NCBI GenBank assembly: GCA_018651745.1
Contig: JABIDL010000029.1
Coordinates: 15,001 to 35,637 of the forward strand
DNA length: 20,637 bases
Direction of reading: 5' to 3'
DNA from: Candidatus Neomarinimicrobiota bacterium
GTDB lineage: Bacteria; Fidelibacterota; Marinisomatia; Marinisomatales; TCS55
The position numbers and the translations under genes are program-made. Of the stretch, positions 1 through 8,280 are shown piece after piece (position 1 is the stretch's first letter; each line of letters begins with the position of its first letter). The notes beneath the pieces are model-generated. The model was not told where the DNA came from. It searched no databases and was given only the letters and a program-made list of their open reading frames with translations.

Positions 1-177
1 TCTGTCATGAAATCCTTCTTCCGAAAGAAAATCACAAAAAGAAAGTAGCTCCTGTTTTTGGAAGGATGTATAATCCTGCCATTCGTTTTTTATATCGTCC
101 GGTTGGCGATAAGATTGGATTTGAGCGGTGAGCCCCGCCACCATAACCCACAATAAAATGAATGTAATTCTATTCAT
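1..177 (-). CDS. 5' end of an exported protein of unknown function (partial, runs off the left edge)
   Basis: An open frame starts with ATG at 175-177 (minus strand) and continues without a stop to base 1, giving the first 59 residues. It begins with a typical signal peptide: MNRIT, then a hydrophobic core (FILLWVMVAGL), then T-A-Q as a likely cleavage site near residue 19. The mature part starts QSYRQPDD and is polar, with many charged and aromatic residues and one Cys (in LLSFCDF). Too little is visible to assign a family. The start lies directly under a hairpin and T-tract (178-214) that looks like the terminator of the upstream gene, so this gene probably has its own short or weakly expressed leader. 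The signal peptide strongly supports this start; the function is unknown. Confidence 0.6.
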   Translation of the reverse strand, partial: MNRITFILLWVMVAGLTAQIQSYRQPDDIKNEWQDYTSFQKQELLSFCDFLSEEGFHDR

Positions 178-214
178 AAAAAAATTCCCCTACCTCGAAG
201 GGATAGGGGAATTT
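178..214 (-). terminator. Rho-independent-type terminator after the 354-residue exported protein
   Basis: A perfect 11-bp inverted repeat pairs 182-192 (AAATTCCCCTA) with 204-214 (TAGGGGAATTT) around an 11-base loop. On the minus strand the stem is followed by seven T (178-184), the classic intrinsic terminator layout. It begins 28 bases past the stop of the 243-1307 gene. The hairpin runs right up to the start codon at 177 of the next gene, so the same structure would also occlude any ribosome-binding sequence there. Its CCCCT/AGGGG arms resemble the dispersed repeat seen elsewhere in the window, but the loop differs. Confidence 0.7.
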
Positions 215-242
215 AGAAAATTTGTCGGTAAGTCTAAACGAA

Positions 243-1307
243 TTAACGCAGCAATATCATTTTCTTTCTGGCAGTGAATTCACCCGTTTTCAATTCATAA
301 AAATACATTCCGGATGCCACGGTCTGTCCATAAGAATCCAAACCATTCCACTCTACCTGAAACCTTCCGGGATTAGCAGAACCGTTATAGAGTTCGGCAA
401 CGCGGTGGCCAAGTAGATTGTAAACGGTGAGTTTTACATCATGCTGAAACTGGGGAAGATCAAATGAAATCAGCGTAGTTGGATTGAACGGATTCGGATA
501 ATTTTGATCAAGCGCAAATGTATTCGGTATGCCACCTAACTCCGCGATGGAAAGAAAATCGGAACTGAAGGATGTCATATTATTCGTATCGGGATAACTG
601 CACACCACATTTAGCAGACTATTTTCATTCGTGGTCCCCGGAACATTCGGCATGCCCATTCCAAAACTGATATTGTCCGGAAGTGCGACTTGTCCGCTGG
701 GTAAACCAAACGTAATGGAAAACAATTCACCTTGCGTCCCGTCACCTTGCGTTTGAACCTGACTTGTGTTATATGCCATTATTTTAATATAACCACCCAT
801 GTCATTTGCAATGAGCTGCATCGCGGAAGAACTGGCAGACGTGCCATCTTCATTTTCCAAATTAGTCAGTTTCGAACCCTTTGAATAAAGTTGCGAGGTC
901 CAATTACCATTGCCGTCCCAGTCTGTAAAATCTTCACCGCTATCATAACTATTATCACCATCAGCATCCACAAATGGTTCGCTCATATTGTTAGAGATGA
1001 GTGTGCTCTGATCGTTGTAAATGTTTATTTCAACACCTCGAACCGGTTCGTGATCAGTTATAAAAACTGTTAAGGTAACCGAATTCTCATTCCCATCTAG
1101 TGTTGCTTTAAAATCTATGCAGGCGCAAAGTCCTGTTGCTATTGTATCTCCAAAAGTTGGATTTTCTATCATACCACCAATGCCGTCCGAAATTTGAGTA
1201 CGGCTATCTACATGATAAGAGGAGTCCGCGGGACAATCCTGTGCCAAACCAAAGTTCAACCCAAACAATAGACTTAAAACTAAAGTAGTATTGAGATTAA
1301 TTTTCAT
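243..1307 (-). CDS. Exported protein with T9SS type A C-terminal sorting domain (354 aa)
   Basis: Complete gene. Residues 1-22 form a signal peptide (MKINLN, hydrophobic core, G-L-A-Q), and the mature chain starts at DCPADSSY. The middle (about 40-250) is a beta-rich domain. It contains an Asp/Gly-rich, calcium-loop-like stretch (DADGDNSYDSGEDF, then DWDGNGNW near 115-135) and an 'LFSITFGL' strand that faintly resembles cohesin-type sandwiches. The C-terminal ~90 residues are a clear T9SS type A sorting domain: the DQNYPNPFNPTT motif, then 'VYNLLGHRV', 'WNGLDSYGQTVASGMYFYEL' and the basic tail KKMILLR. The start is supported by GGAG (1317-1320) nine bases upstream. It lies 58 bases after the metalloprotease gene and is followed by a terminator. 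In known T9SS systems such tails direct export across the outer membrane and attachment or release at the surface. The role of the mature domain is not recognised. Confidence 0.85.
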   Translation of the reverse strand: MKINLNTTLVLSLLFGLNFGLAQDCPADSSYHVDSRTQISDGIGGMIENPTFGDTIATGLCACIDFKATLDGNENSVTLTVFITDHEPVRGVEINIYNDQSTLISNNMSEPFVDADGDNSYDSGEDFTDWDGNGNWTSQLYSKGSKLTNLENEDGTSASSSAMQLIANDMGGYIKIMAYNTSQVQTQGDGTQGELFSITFGLPSGQVALPDNISFGMGMPNVPGTTNENSLLNVVCSYPDTNNMTSFSSDFLSIAELGGIPNTFALDQNYPNPFNPTTLISFDLPQFQHDVKLTVYNLLGHRVAELYNGSANPGRFQVEWNGLDSYGQTVASGMYFYELKTGEFTARKKMILLR

Positions 1308-1365
1308 ATTGATTCACTCCGAACAGTAAGTTACTTATGTTTATTGTAGTAATTAAAGTGCGTCC

Positions 1366-4300
1366 CTATTTCAATAAAACTATTTTTTGGGACCGCATTT
1401 CTCCGTTGTAACGGATGTGGATTATATACACTCCCGTTGGCGATGCGAAATTATTATTATCCTTCCCATTCCAGGTAAAGCGATGATTCCCCGGTTGAAA
1501 AATCTCATTTGCCAAAAGTGAAACTTCCCTTCCATTCATGTCAATAATTGACGCCTTCAGTAACCCGGTTTCAGGAATTCCTACGTCAAAATGCGTTTGA
1601 GGGTTAAACGGGTTTGGATAATTTGAACCAACCGAAAAAACCGTCGGAACCGTTCCTCCTGACTCAACCCCTACATTTTGACTAACTGTAAAGGTTAAAG
1701 AAGATAATTCTGAAACGGAAACTTCCATATCTTTTTCGGAAGAAACGCCCCAGTAAACTGTTTGGTTTTCTACAAAGCCAAAATTGTCCACCATTTCTTG
1801 GTAACTTAAGGACAGAGTTCCACCGGAAACATTGTCCTCTATATATAAGGGATCAATCTTAGTCGCTGAAGAAGAAAGATAAAAGGTGTACGTAACATCG
1901 GAGGTTTCACCGGACCAGATAAAATCAATCGCATCATCATCGTTTTCAAGTGTTTGGGATGTACCGGTCGAAGGACTGCTGAGCGAAACGGCAGTTGGAT
2001 AAGAAACCGCTGATGTAAGGTATTCCAATATTTTAGTAGCAACATCAACCGGTTCCATAAAGCTCGAATTGGTTGCGTTCACCCTATCCAACTTAAATGA
2101 AGCGAATACTGCTTGATAATCCACCGATGAATACCGAAGAATACCACCATGATCATCATCACCATTAATGTAAAATGAGATGTGGCTTCTTGGATCTCCT
2201 TTTGTGGCAACAGAATCAATTCCTGAAGCATCAGCCGTAATTAACGCCCAATTAGAGGAAGTAACTCCAAGTGGGTCACCTGTAACGCCTTTTAACCATG
2301 TTGTAGAAGAGCGTGTACCACCAAAATGCATATTCAAATAGTCATTCAATAAATTTGTACCATCCAACTGTTGTGCTAAATGATCGCCAACGAGAAATAA
2401 GGATTTACCGGCATCCAAAAACCCTTTGATTGCGCTGCGTTCTTCCTGCGACAATGCACTTGAATTCACACTTCCAGTGTTCCAAATAACTAAATTTCTT
2501 GAATTCAAATTCATTGATGAAATGGCGCTCGATGCCCTGTCTTTCACTTCGTAAGAGGATCCCATCGCATCAAGTGCATCCACAATTACTTCCTGTGTGC
2601 TTCCGCTATTATCATCATCTACGAGTAGCACTCCCGGAAGACCAACATTCATAGACCAGTCTTCGGTAACATAATTCGTACTTCCTCCACTTAGATTGAT
2701 GCTAAACTCTACAACACCTGATGGCGCATCAGAATTGATAGATATTTCAAATGGATCATTTGCGTTGCTTGCTGTTCCATTGGTCGCAATATCAATGGAT
2801 GCTGTGGTTCCATCAACGATGGACACATTAGGATTCGTAGTTGATAAAGTAGCGGTTGCATTGTAAACAGGATTTCCATAGTTCGAAAATGAAACGGTGA
2901 GAGAAACCGTTTCGCCAGGATCGGGATATGTATCAGATCCACTCACAACCGATGTTACGGCCCCTAACAAAACAAGAGTTGTTATAGGATTTACATTTAA
3001 GATATACTGTGCATTCGATCCGGTGGTGTTTAGCACCGTCGGATTTATGGTTACGCTGCTGTAATTGGCCCAATCATTTAAAACGTATAGCGCATCACCA
3101 TTGCCGTCCACAGTAATTTCTGTACCATCATAATTGCTTCCTGCTCGAGTAAAAATCTGTAAATGCCAATCTCTGCTGGCATCGCCGTCAAATTCAACAA
3201 GAAGATGACCTGAACTTCCACTACGATTTACCCGGACATAATTTGTACCTAGATGATCAGGCAAATTGAGGGTTGTAGGTGTGAAATTGGATATTTGATT
3301 TGTATAGGTTCCGGCATGGGATCCGGGAGTAAGATTACTTGCTTCCTCATACTGCCCACCCTCATAGGTTCCGTTTGCTCTGCTGCCGGTATAATAATTC
3401 CAAGCCGTGAATTTTGGGAATTCTGCCGAAAGGCTGGTGCCCTCATCTTGGAAATAAGAATTGGCAGCAGAAATAGCATTTCCGATTGGTTTTTCCCAAA
3501 CCAATTTAATCGCCTGCGCTCCAAAATTTTCTTCGATGTAAAAATTCCATAGAACGGCACCATACTGATATAATTCTCCACTGAGAAATGTATCAAGACT
3601 GTAATGAGGTTTAGTTTGGAAGGCGCTTTCGTACCCTTCATATCCATCCAACGAATCGTACATTTTTTCTTCAATCCACATGGAGGACGCTTCCTTAAAC
3701 CATGAACTGGATACAGAATAGGAATGCTGAACCAAGTGAAAGAGCTCATGGCATCCGGTGAGTTTATTATATCGATCAGAGAGACTGTTGTCCATCCAAA
3801 TCTGATGATAGGAATTTCCAGGAACGTAGCCGTACACACCACTTAAATTTTCTACCGTTACAATAAATTGTGAATTTCCGGTATAGTCGAGTGGGTTGTG
3901 CCAACTGTTTGTTGTAACCCAGTCGATTGCATCATCAAAATAGTCGCCCATGTCTTCAATGTAATCCGGCGTTCCATTGTTATTTCCATCATAATTAGAA
4001 ACAGCATCCGAACCACTGGTAGAATACGAAATTCTAAATAATCCGCCGGAAGATGTATAAATCACACGGTTTGTTCTGGTTGACGATGTCGTTGAAGAAT
4101 TCACCAGCCCGTTTTGAAGATCAAATGGAAGTTCATCCAAATGATCTAAGGCATCCTGATGAAAAGGGAGTCCACATTTTAAGGGAGTTGCATCAGCAAC
4201 TTGATATTTTTCCGGAAGTGTTTCATTTAAGAATAGGGCACGCGCCTTTAGTTCTACGGCCTCAATCTCGCTGATATATCCCTTCTCAAGGTCTGCTTGA

Positions 4301-4377
4301 ATCAAGCTAACCGGATGCTCTGCCGCGAGAATTCCCGCGGCGAAAAAGACCAGTAATATTTTTCGTACTTCTGTCAT
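1366..4377 (-). CDS. Secreted HExxH metalloprotease, MXAN_6640-like, with T9SS sorting domain (1003 aa)
   Basis: Signal-peptide-like N-terminus (residues 1-19: MTEVRK, a hydrophobic stretch, L-A-A-E), then a propeptide-like region (about 20-100). The probable catalytic domain is at about 100-350: zinc-binding motif HELFH (H210, E211, H214) followed by a tryptophan/glutamate segment (SSSWFKEASSMWIEE), in which E229 is a candidate third ligand. This arrangement recalls the MXAN_6640 family of putative metalloproteases. Downstream are beta-sandwich segments, then a Rossmann-like module starting GVLLVDDDN at about 580-790 that resembles class I glutamine amidotransferase/ThuA folds, then a fibronectin-like stretch (about 795-905). 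The tail (about 909-1003) is a T9SS type A domain with SNYPNPFNPQT, 'TWNGKDNNN' and final KIVLLK. AAGGA lies just before the ATG. The gene follows a 128-base gap filled by an inverted repeat and precedes another T9SS-tailed gene. Extracellular proteolysis is inferred from the zinc motif; substrate unknown. Confidence 0.82.
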   Translation of the reverse strand: MTEVRKILLVFFAAGILAAEHPVSLIQADLEKGYISEIEAVELKARALFLNETLPEKYQVADATPLKCGLPFHQDALDHLDELPFDLQNGLVNSSTTSSTRTNRVIYTSSGGLFRISYSTSGSDAVSNYDGNNNGTPDYIEDMGDYFDDAIDWVTTNSWHNPLDYTGNSQFIVTVENLSGVYGYVPGNSYHQIWMDNSLSDRYNKLTGCHELFHLVQHSYSVSSSWFKEASSMWIEEKMYDSLDGYEGYESAFQTKPHYSLDTFLSGELYQYGAVLWNFYIEENFGAQAIKLVWEKPIGNAISAANSYFQDEGTSLSAEFPKFTAWNYYTGSRANGTYEGGQYEEASNLTPGSHAGTYTNQISNFTPTTLNLPDHLGTNYVRVNRSGSSGHLLVEFDGDASRDWHLQIFTRAGSNYDGTEITVDGNGDALYVLNDWANYSSVTINPTVLNTTGSNAQYILNVNPITTLVLLGAVTSVVSGSDTYPDPGETVSLTVSFSNYGNPVYNATATLSTTNPNVSIVDGTTASIDIATNGTASNANDPFEISINSDAPSGVVEFSINLSGGSTNYVTEDWSMNVGLPGVLLVDDDNSGSTQEVIVDALDAMGSSYEVKDRASSAISSMNLNSRNLVIWNTGSVNSSALSQEERSAIKGFLDAGKSLFLVGDHLAQQLDGTNLLNDYLNMHFGGTRSSTTWLKGVTGDPLGVTSSNWALITADASGIDSVATKGDPRSHISFYINGDDDHGGILRYSSVDYQAVFASFKLDRVNATNSSFMEPVDVATKILEYLTSAVSYPTAVSLSSPSTGTSQTLENDDDAIDFIWSGETSDVTYTFYLSSSATKIDPLYIEDNVSGGTLSLSYQEMVDNFGFVENQTVYWGVSSEKDMEVSVSELSSLTFTVSQNVGVESGGTVPTVFSVGSNYPNPFNPQTHFDVGIPETGLLKASIIDMNGREVSLLANEIFQPGNHRFTWNGKDNNNFASPTGVYIIHIRYNGEMRSQKIVLLK

Positions 4378-4393
4378 ATTCCTTCCGAGATTA

Positions 4394-4478
4394 AAATTGT
4401 ATGAACATTTATTTTTTCACACCCCTCTTCGCTTCTCCACTATTACAGGGGAGAAAACTCAATGGGGTCATACAATTT
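4394..4478. repeat. Dispersed palindromic repeat, copy A, with 11-bp outer inverted repeats
   Basis: The inner palindrome is TTCTCCACT (4433-4441), loop ATTAC (4442-4446), AGGGGAGAA (4447-4455), with one mismatch. Around it lie ACCCC and GGGGT arms. The outermost 11 bases are a perfect inverted repeat, AAATTGTATGA (4394-4404) and TCATACAATTT (4468-4478). The element fills most of the 128-base gap (4378-4505) between the 882-residue gene's stop and the metalloprotease start. Neither strand shows a proper T-tract after the inner hairpin, so it does not look like a standard terminator. Confidence 0.7.
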
Positions 4479-4505
4479 GACTTTAATGGCATCTGTTAAA
4501 ATCGT

Positions 4506-7154
4506 CTATTTCAGCATGAGCATTTTGCTCACGTCGCTAAACAATTCGGCGCCGGTTACTGGATCAACCGCTGTTACTTCATAAAAATAAACACCAGACG
4601 GCATTTTTTCACCAAGAGAATTAGTTCCATTCCAAATGGCAGAATGCATTCCGGGATTGACCTCTGAAGATCCAAGGCTTCGAACTTCATGACCCAATAC
4701 GTTCACAATCCGAACCGAAACAATCGAACGATTAGCAACCTCAAATTGAATCTTGGTTACCGGATTGAATGGGTTCGGATAATTCTGATGAAGATTAAAT
4801 CCTTCAACTACACTTGGTTCATCCACTGCTAACTGAGTTAATCCAGATGCATCAATTGTAAGGTTCATTGGTGAAGATTCCGTATCATACATCCCGTCGG
4901 TTGCAACGGCTGTCCAGGTTCCTGTAACGGTATTTCCGACACCTACAAAAGTACCCAGATCTAAATACGAAACGCTAAATGAGTTTACCGTTGATTTTTC
5001 AATTGGCGGGATCGTAAACCCAGCGAGCCCTCCACCAAAATCAATGCGAATTGCAAGCATATCACCATCCGGATCAGACACATTCCCTGCACTCAGGAAA
5101 AAGGATTGTGAATCAAACGATGCATTGGCATCTGTGATTGTAATTGTAGAACCATCTGCCGGCGTAACAGGCGTCGGCGCTGCTGAAGAACCGCCGGTAC
5201 CTACGAGCCATGTATGCGCATTGGTAAGCAAGGATGTAAAATCTGCCCAGTCATTTCCAGATCCCGCTTCTATTGGAAATGAAAAATAGACTGTTTTAAA
5301 TGGTGCACTCGATCCCATATCATAATTGGTAACACCAGTGCCTTCGTAGCTCGTATTTCCTGTAAAAATCTTTACAGCATTCCCACCGGTTTTTGCTGTA
5401 AGGAAATCACCCCAATTGGGCCACCCAATGGATTCAAAATCAATAATATACGGGCTTGATACCCAGTTATTGGTAATGGCATTCCCGGTAACTCCGGTCA
5501 TTTGAACATCGCCATATCCGCCGTTATCCGCATCCCCATCATTATCAGGATCATTTACATAACTCCCGAGGCCGAGATAATCGTAAGCAAAATCTCCGGA
5601 ACTAAAAGACCCAGATGCACCTAAACCTGCAGCGAAAAAATAATCCATATCCGCATACAAAATGCGACCGCCTCTGTCTAAAAATTCAGCATAGCCGTTA
5701 TTATCTGTACCGGATGCGGCCATGGATGAACCTCCCCAGCCATACTTGACAATCGTTTTAAATGTAGAATGATTAACAACCGAACTGTCAATCCCATCAC
5801 GCTCTGCCACATTCCATATATAATATCGAGTAAATTCGCTACCACTCAGTATTGAATTTAGACCAGTGCCGGATGTATAAAGATCGAGCGTATCAATGCT
5901 TCCATCCTGAATAAGAAGTGTCATTTGAGTTGAAATAGGAGAAGAAACTCGAACATAAGTTCCAATACCACCCGAATTTCCACGTCCTGTTACATCTTCG
6001 GTATATACTTGGAAACTAAGCGTATCGCCTACATCAATGCTGACGTCGGCGTAATATCGACCGGCAGTTGCCGCATCTTCTATCATTTCATAATTTGCAC
6101 TTGAGGATGAACCATCTGCTTTACCAATTGCAGTCATTAGCGTACAAACAAAAGCATCTCCGTCAAGATCTACAACGTCCGCCCAAATACGTCGTGTTTC
6201 AGCAAAAGTATCGCTGAATTGCGCTTGGTTTTCTATGATGGGTGGAACCGCATCGTACTGAACCACAATCTGCATCATATGGTTCACATAAAGGTTATCG
6301 TCAGCGGATGATATAATTCTGTACCATCCCGATGGTGTACCTAGAGAATGAAGCGTTGAATAACTTGGGCAATTCCCCTCTTCTTCGGTTGAGTGAAATG
6401 TGCCATCTTGATAAAGCGATGCAGGACTGGCTGAATTACCGCTGGTAGCAGTATAACCTGCCCAAATATAAATCTCATCATTCGGAGAATCCATTGCAGT
6501 TGCGGTTACTTCTACTCCACTGCCAAATGTTTCTGCGAAATTAACCACCTGCCAACCGGTGCCTGTGGATGCTAGCCAAGGTTCCCAATCTCCGTCTTGG
6601 GTAAAATGGTTTGCAAGTACACTGGTACCAAATTCAATGCCAACACTAAAAGGAGTTATGGGAGCAATCGTAGCGTCTATTGGTGGATCCCCTACTGTTA
6701 CATCGTTTGGGAAAGCGTACCAACCAGCTTCATACACACCATCGCCGTCATCATCTACCCATTGCACAGCAGGTCCTTCAATCCATGCTTCTGCATCACC
6801 ACCTGCCAAAATCATAGCATGGAGTTCATTAATAATTCCATCTGTCAGCAAATGATACCGCATAATTATCGAGTCTGTACCTGTGCTTTGGTACCCACCA
6901 AGAAAATCATCGTAACTTTCAACAGATGTTGGTGCTTTATATAATGAAATAGTATCGTACACTGCGCGGTTATTCCTCGCATCTATATTGACACCCAACC
7001 GATGTGTCCAAAAGCCTTCTTTAAGAGTCAGTGTGTTTTCACCTCGCGTTATCACATCCCATTTATGTTCTTTTTTAAAAACTGATGTTTCACCGGCGAA
7101 TGAATTGCTAATGAGCACAACTGATATTAATAGTGTGTTAAGCATTGATTTCAT
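4506..7154 (-). CDS. Large exported protein with T9SS type A sorting domain (882 aa)
   Basis: Signal peptide at residues 1-20 (MKSMLNTLLIS, hydrophobic core, S-F-A-G). The mature protein starts with a beta-rich region holding a calcium-loop-like DDDGDGVYEAG near 135. A central segment (about 410-650) starts 'TQMTLLIQDG' and includes 'GYAEFLDRGGRILYADMDYFF'. It looks like an alpha/beta module of the GATase-like/ThuA type, comparable to one in the neighbouring metalloprotease; no catalytic Cys-His-Glu set is evident. Next comes a probable Ig/cadherin-like segment (about 660-775), then the T9SS type A tail with HQNYPNPFNPVT, 'IVNVLGHEV', 'WNGTNSLGEKMPSGVYFYEV' and terminal SKMLMLK. The start at 7154, rather than the ATG three codons later, is favoured by a strong AGAGGAG six bases upstream. 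It begins only 23 bases after the PorV-like gene, so the two are probably co-transcribed. The function of the mature protein is not recognised. Confidence 0.85.
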   Translation of the reverse strand: MKSMLNTLLISVVLISNSFAGETSVFKKEHKWDVITRGENTLTLKEGFWTHRLGVNIDARNNRAVYDTISLYKAPTSVESYDDFLGGYQSTGTDSIIMRYHLLTDGIINELHAMILAGGDAEAWIEGPAVQWVDDDGDGVYEAGWYAFPNDVTVGDPPIDATIAPITPFSVGIEFGTSVLANHFTQDGDWEPWLASTGTGWQVVNFAETFGSGVEVTATAMDSPNDEIYIWAGYTATSGNSASPASLYQDGTFHSTEEEGNCPSYSTLHSLGTPSGWYRIISSADDNLYVNHMMQIVVQYDAVPPIIENQAQFSDTFAETRRIWADVVDLDGDAFVCTLMTAIGKADGSSSSANYEMIEDAATAGRYYADVSIDVGDTLSFQVYTEDVTGRGNSGGIGTYVRVSSPISTQMTLLIQDGSIDTLDLYTSGTGLNSILSGSEFTRYYIWNVAERDGIDSSVVNHSTFKTIVKYGWGGSSMAASGTDNNGYAEFLDRGGRILYADMDYFFAAGLGASGSFSSGDFAYDYLGLGSYVNDPDNDGDADNGGYGDVQMTGVTGNAITNNWVSSPYIIDFESIGWPNWGDFLTAKTGGNAVKIFTGNTSYEGTGVTNYDMGSSAPFKTVYFSFPIEAGSGNDWADFTSLLTNAHTWLVGTGGSSAAPTPVTPADGSTITITDANASFDSQSFFLSAGNVSDPDGDMLAIRIDFGGGLAGFTIPPIEKSTVNSFSVSYLDLGTFVGVGNTVTGTWTAVATDGMYDTESSPMNLTIDASGLTQLAVDEPSVVEGFNLHQNYPNPFNPVTKIQFEVANRSIVSVRIVNVLGHEVRSLGSSEVNPGMHSAIWNGTNSLGEKMPSGVYFYEVTAVDPVTGAELFSDVSKMLMLK

Positions 7155-7160
7155 GATGAT

Positions 7161-7167
7161 CTCCTCT
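7161..7167 (-). promoter_or_regulatory. Strong Shine-Dalgarno site for the 882-residue exported protein
   Basis: The minus strand reads AGAGGAG followed by six bases (ATCATC) and the ATG at 7152-7154. This is the clearest ribosome-binding site in the window and decides the start codon against the alternative ATG at 7143-7145. Confidence 0.7.
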
Positions 7168-7177
7168 TGTGTTTTTG

Positions 7178-8218
7178 TTAAAGCTGGAATTGAACCCCGA
7201 CCGAGTGAATTGGCTCGAGATATCGATGGTCTTCAAATCCATAAAAAAGTTTTGTTTTCTGTCTAAATACAGGTTCGAGGTTAACTCCAAACCCCCCAGA
7301 AAATCCACGCATATTACCGTTAAGTTGTGCATCAGTTGGATCAGAATACCCCAGAGAATTCAGATTCCCGTGTCCTGCAGTAAGGATGATAAAATCTTTG
7401 ATATTCAATTCCACACCTGCAGAAGAAAATTCCGCCTGATCAACGATATTACGAATAGCAAGACTTGTTGTCAACTTAGCACCCAGTGGCAATGGAAAAT
7501 CCATACTGAATCCAAGTTCAAAACTAATCGGAAGCTGATAGTCTTCTGAAACTACCTCTATTCTCACGTCTTCTTCCTCGAAATCACTTTCACCGAGTTT
7601 AACTTGTTTTTGTAGATTTTCACCTGAGTAATGCATATCTTTTCCAAAATTTCTGAGCGCAAATCCAATCACTAAATTATTGATAAGTCCTGTGTTATAG
7701 AGTGCGCCTATGTCAAAAACTACATTGGTTGCACTCAATTTGTCTATGGTCTGGATCACATATTTTGCAGTCCACCCTCCGCTGAATTTGTCCGTAAATT
7801 TTTTGCCAAAGGACATATGAAGCGCATAATCATTCGCTGTAAACATTCGTCCGGTTCCGAGAGGATCAAGTTCAGTGGTTTCTTCCATTTCACCTGAAAA
7901 CAAACCAACCATTCCAACGGCTATGGTACCAAATGAAGTTCGATACGCAGCAGAAAACTGTTCATATCCCATATCTACAAAATATTCAGAGTGGGAAACG
8001 ATAGCAGTAAATCCTTTTAACGTTGCAATACTTGCAGGATTGTAATGAACTCCTTCTAGTAGTCCTCCACGAGCGACCATAGTACCACCCAAACCTGCGG
8101 CCCTTGGAAAGGAATTAATTTGCAAAAATTTGGCACCAGCGCTGCCCTGCCCTGCAAACAAAATTGGGGGGGAGAGGATTAGTGCAAAAAACAATAATGA
8201 CAGAAATATCTGAATCAT
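7178..8218 (-). CDS. PorV/PorQ-family outer-membrane beta-barrel protein (346 aa)
   Basis: The chosen start is the ATG at 8216-8218, giving a good signal peptide (MIQIFLSLLFFALILSPPIL, then F-A-G) and a mature N-terminus GQGSAGAKFLQINSFPRAAG. That, with the following GGTMVARGG and YNPASIATL, matches the N-terminal signature of PorV/PorQ-family proteins: '...A.FL.I...ARA.GMGGA.VA....A...NPA.LA'. The rest is alternating beta-strand sequence typical of a FadL-like barrel, ending in VGVQFQL. The open frame extends 52 codons further upstream, but that stretch is translated repeat DNA without signal-peptide character, so the longer start is rejected. PorV in T9SS is an outer-membrane shuttle that moves cargo to the attachment machinery; PorQ has a related barrel. 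The gene lies between a giant exported protein and a T9SS-tailed protein 23 bases downstream, which fits a secretion role. Whether it acts as a true PorV cannot be told from sequence. Confidence 0.85.
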   Translation of the reverse strand: MIQIFLSLLFFALILSPPILFAGQGSAGAKFLQINSFPRAAGLGGTMVARGGLLEGVHYNPASIATLKGFTAIVSHSEYFVDMGYEQFSAAYRTSFGTIAVGMVGLFSGEMEETTELDPLGTGRMFTANDYALHMSFGKKFTDKFSGGWTAKYVIQTIDKLSATNVVFDIGALYNTGLINNLVIGFALRNFGKDMHYSGENLQKQVKLGESDFEEEDVRIEVVSEDYQLPISFELGFSMDFPLPLGAKLTTSLAIRNIVDQAEFSSAGVELNIKDFIILTAGHGNLNSLGYSDPTDAQLNGNMRGFSGGFGVNLEPVFRQKTKLFYGFEDHRYLEPIHSVGVQFQL

Positions 8219-8226
8219 TGATTTCT

Positions 8227-8279
8227 TACCCCACTTTTCATTATCCCCTATGACAGGGGAGAAAAAAGTGCTCAAAACC
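8227..8279. repeat. Dispersed palindromic repeat, copy B1
   Basis: Core TTATCCCCT (8241-8249), loop ATGAC (8250-8254), AGGGGAGAA (8255-8263), flanked on the left by TACCCCACTTTTC and on the right by a degenerate GAAAAAAGTGCTCAAAA. The loop is the reverse complement of the loop in copy C, so the unit is in the opposite orientation. On the minus strand its outer GTGGGGTAAG ends only 8 bases before the PorV-like start codon, so the repeat supplies that gene's leader sequence. Confidence 0.7.
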
Positions 8280-8280
8280 A

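Noticed and set aside
3249-3842. Minus-strand frame of 197 codons in another register
   Set aside because: Fully inside the metalloprotease gene, whose own frame carries the HELFH motif; the alternative has no recognisable domain.
4394-4478. Intrinsic terminator for the 882-residue protein gene
   Set aside because: The inner hairpin is not followed by a T-tract on the minus strand, and the sequence belongs to a dispersed repeat family found in other gap contexts.
6559-6944. Plus-strand reading frames of 98 and 115 codons
   Set aside because: Both lie fully antisense to the 882-residue exported protein, with no signal peptide, no ribosome-binding site and composition typical of a shadow frame.
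7169-7549. Plus-strand reading frame of 126 codons
   Set aside because: Antisense to the PorV-like gene; the opposite strand encodes a convincing beta-barrel.
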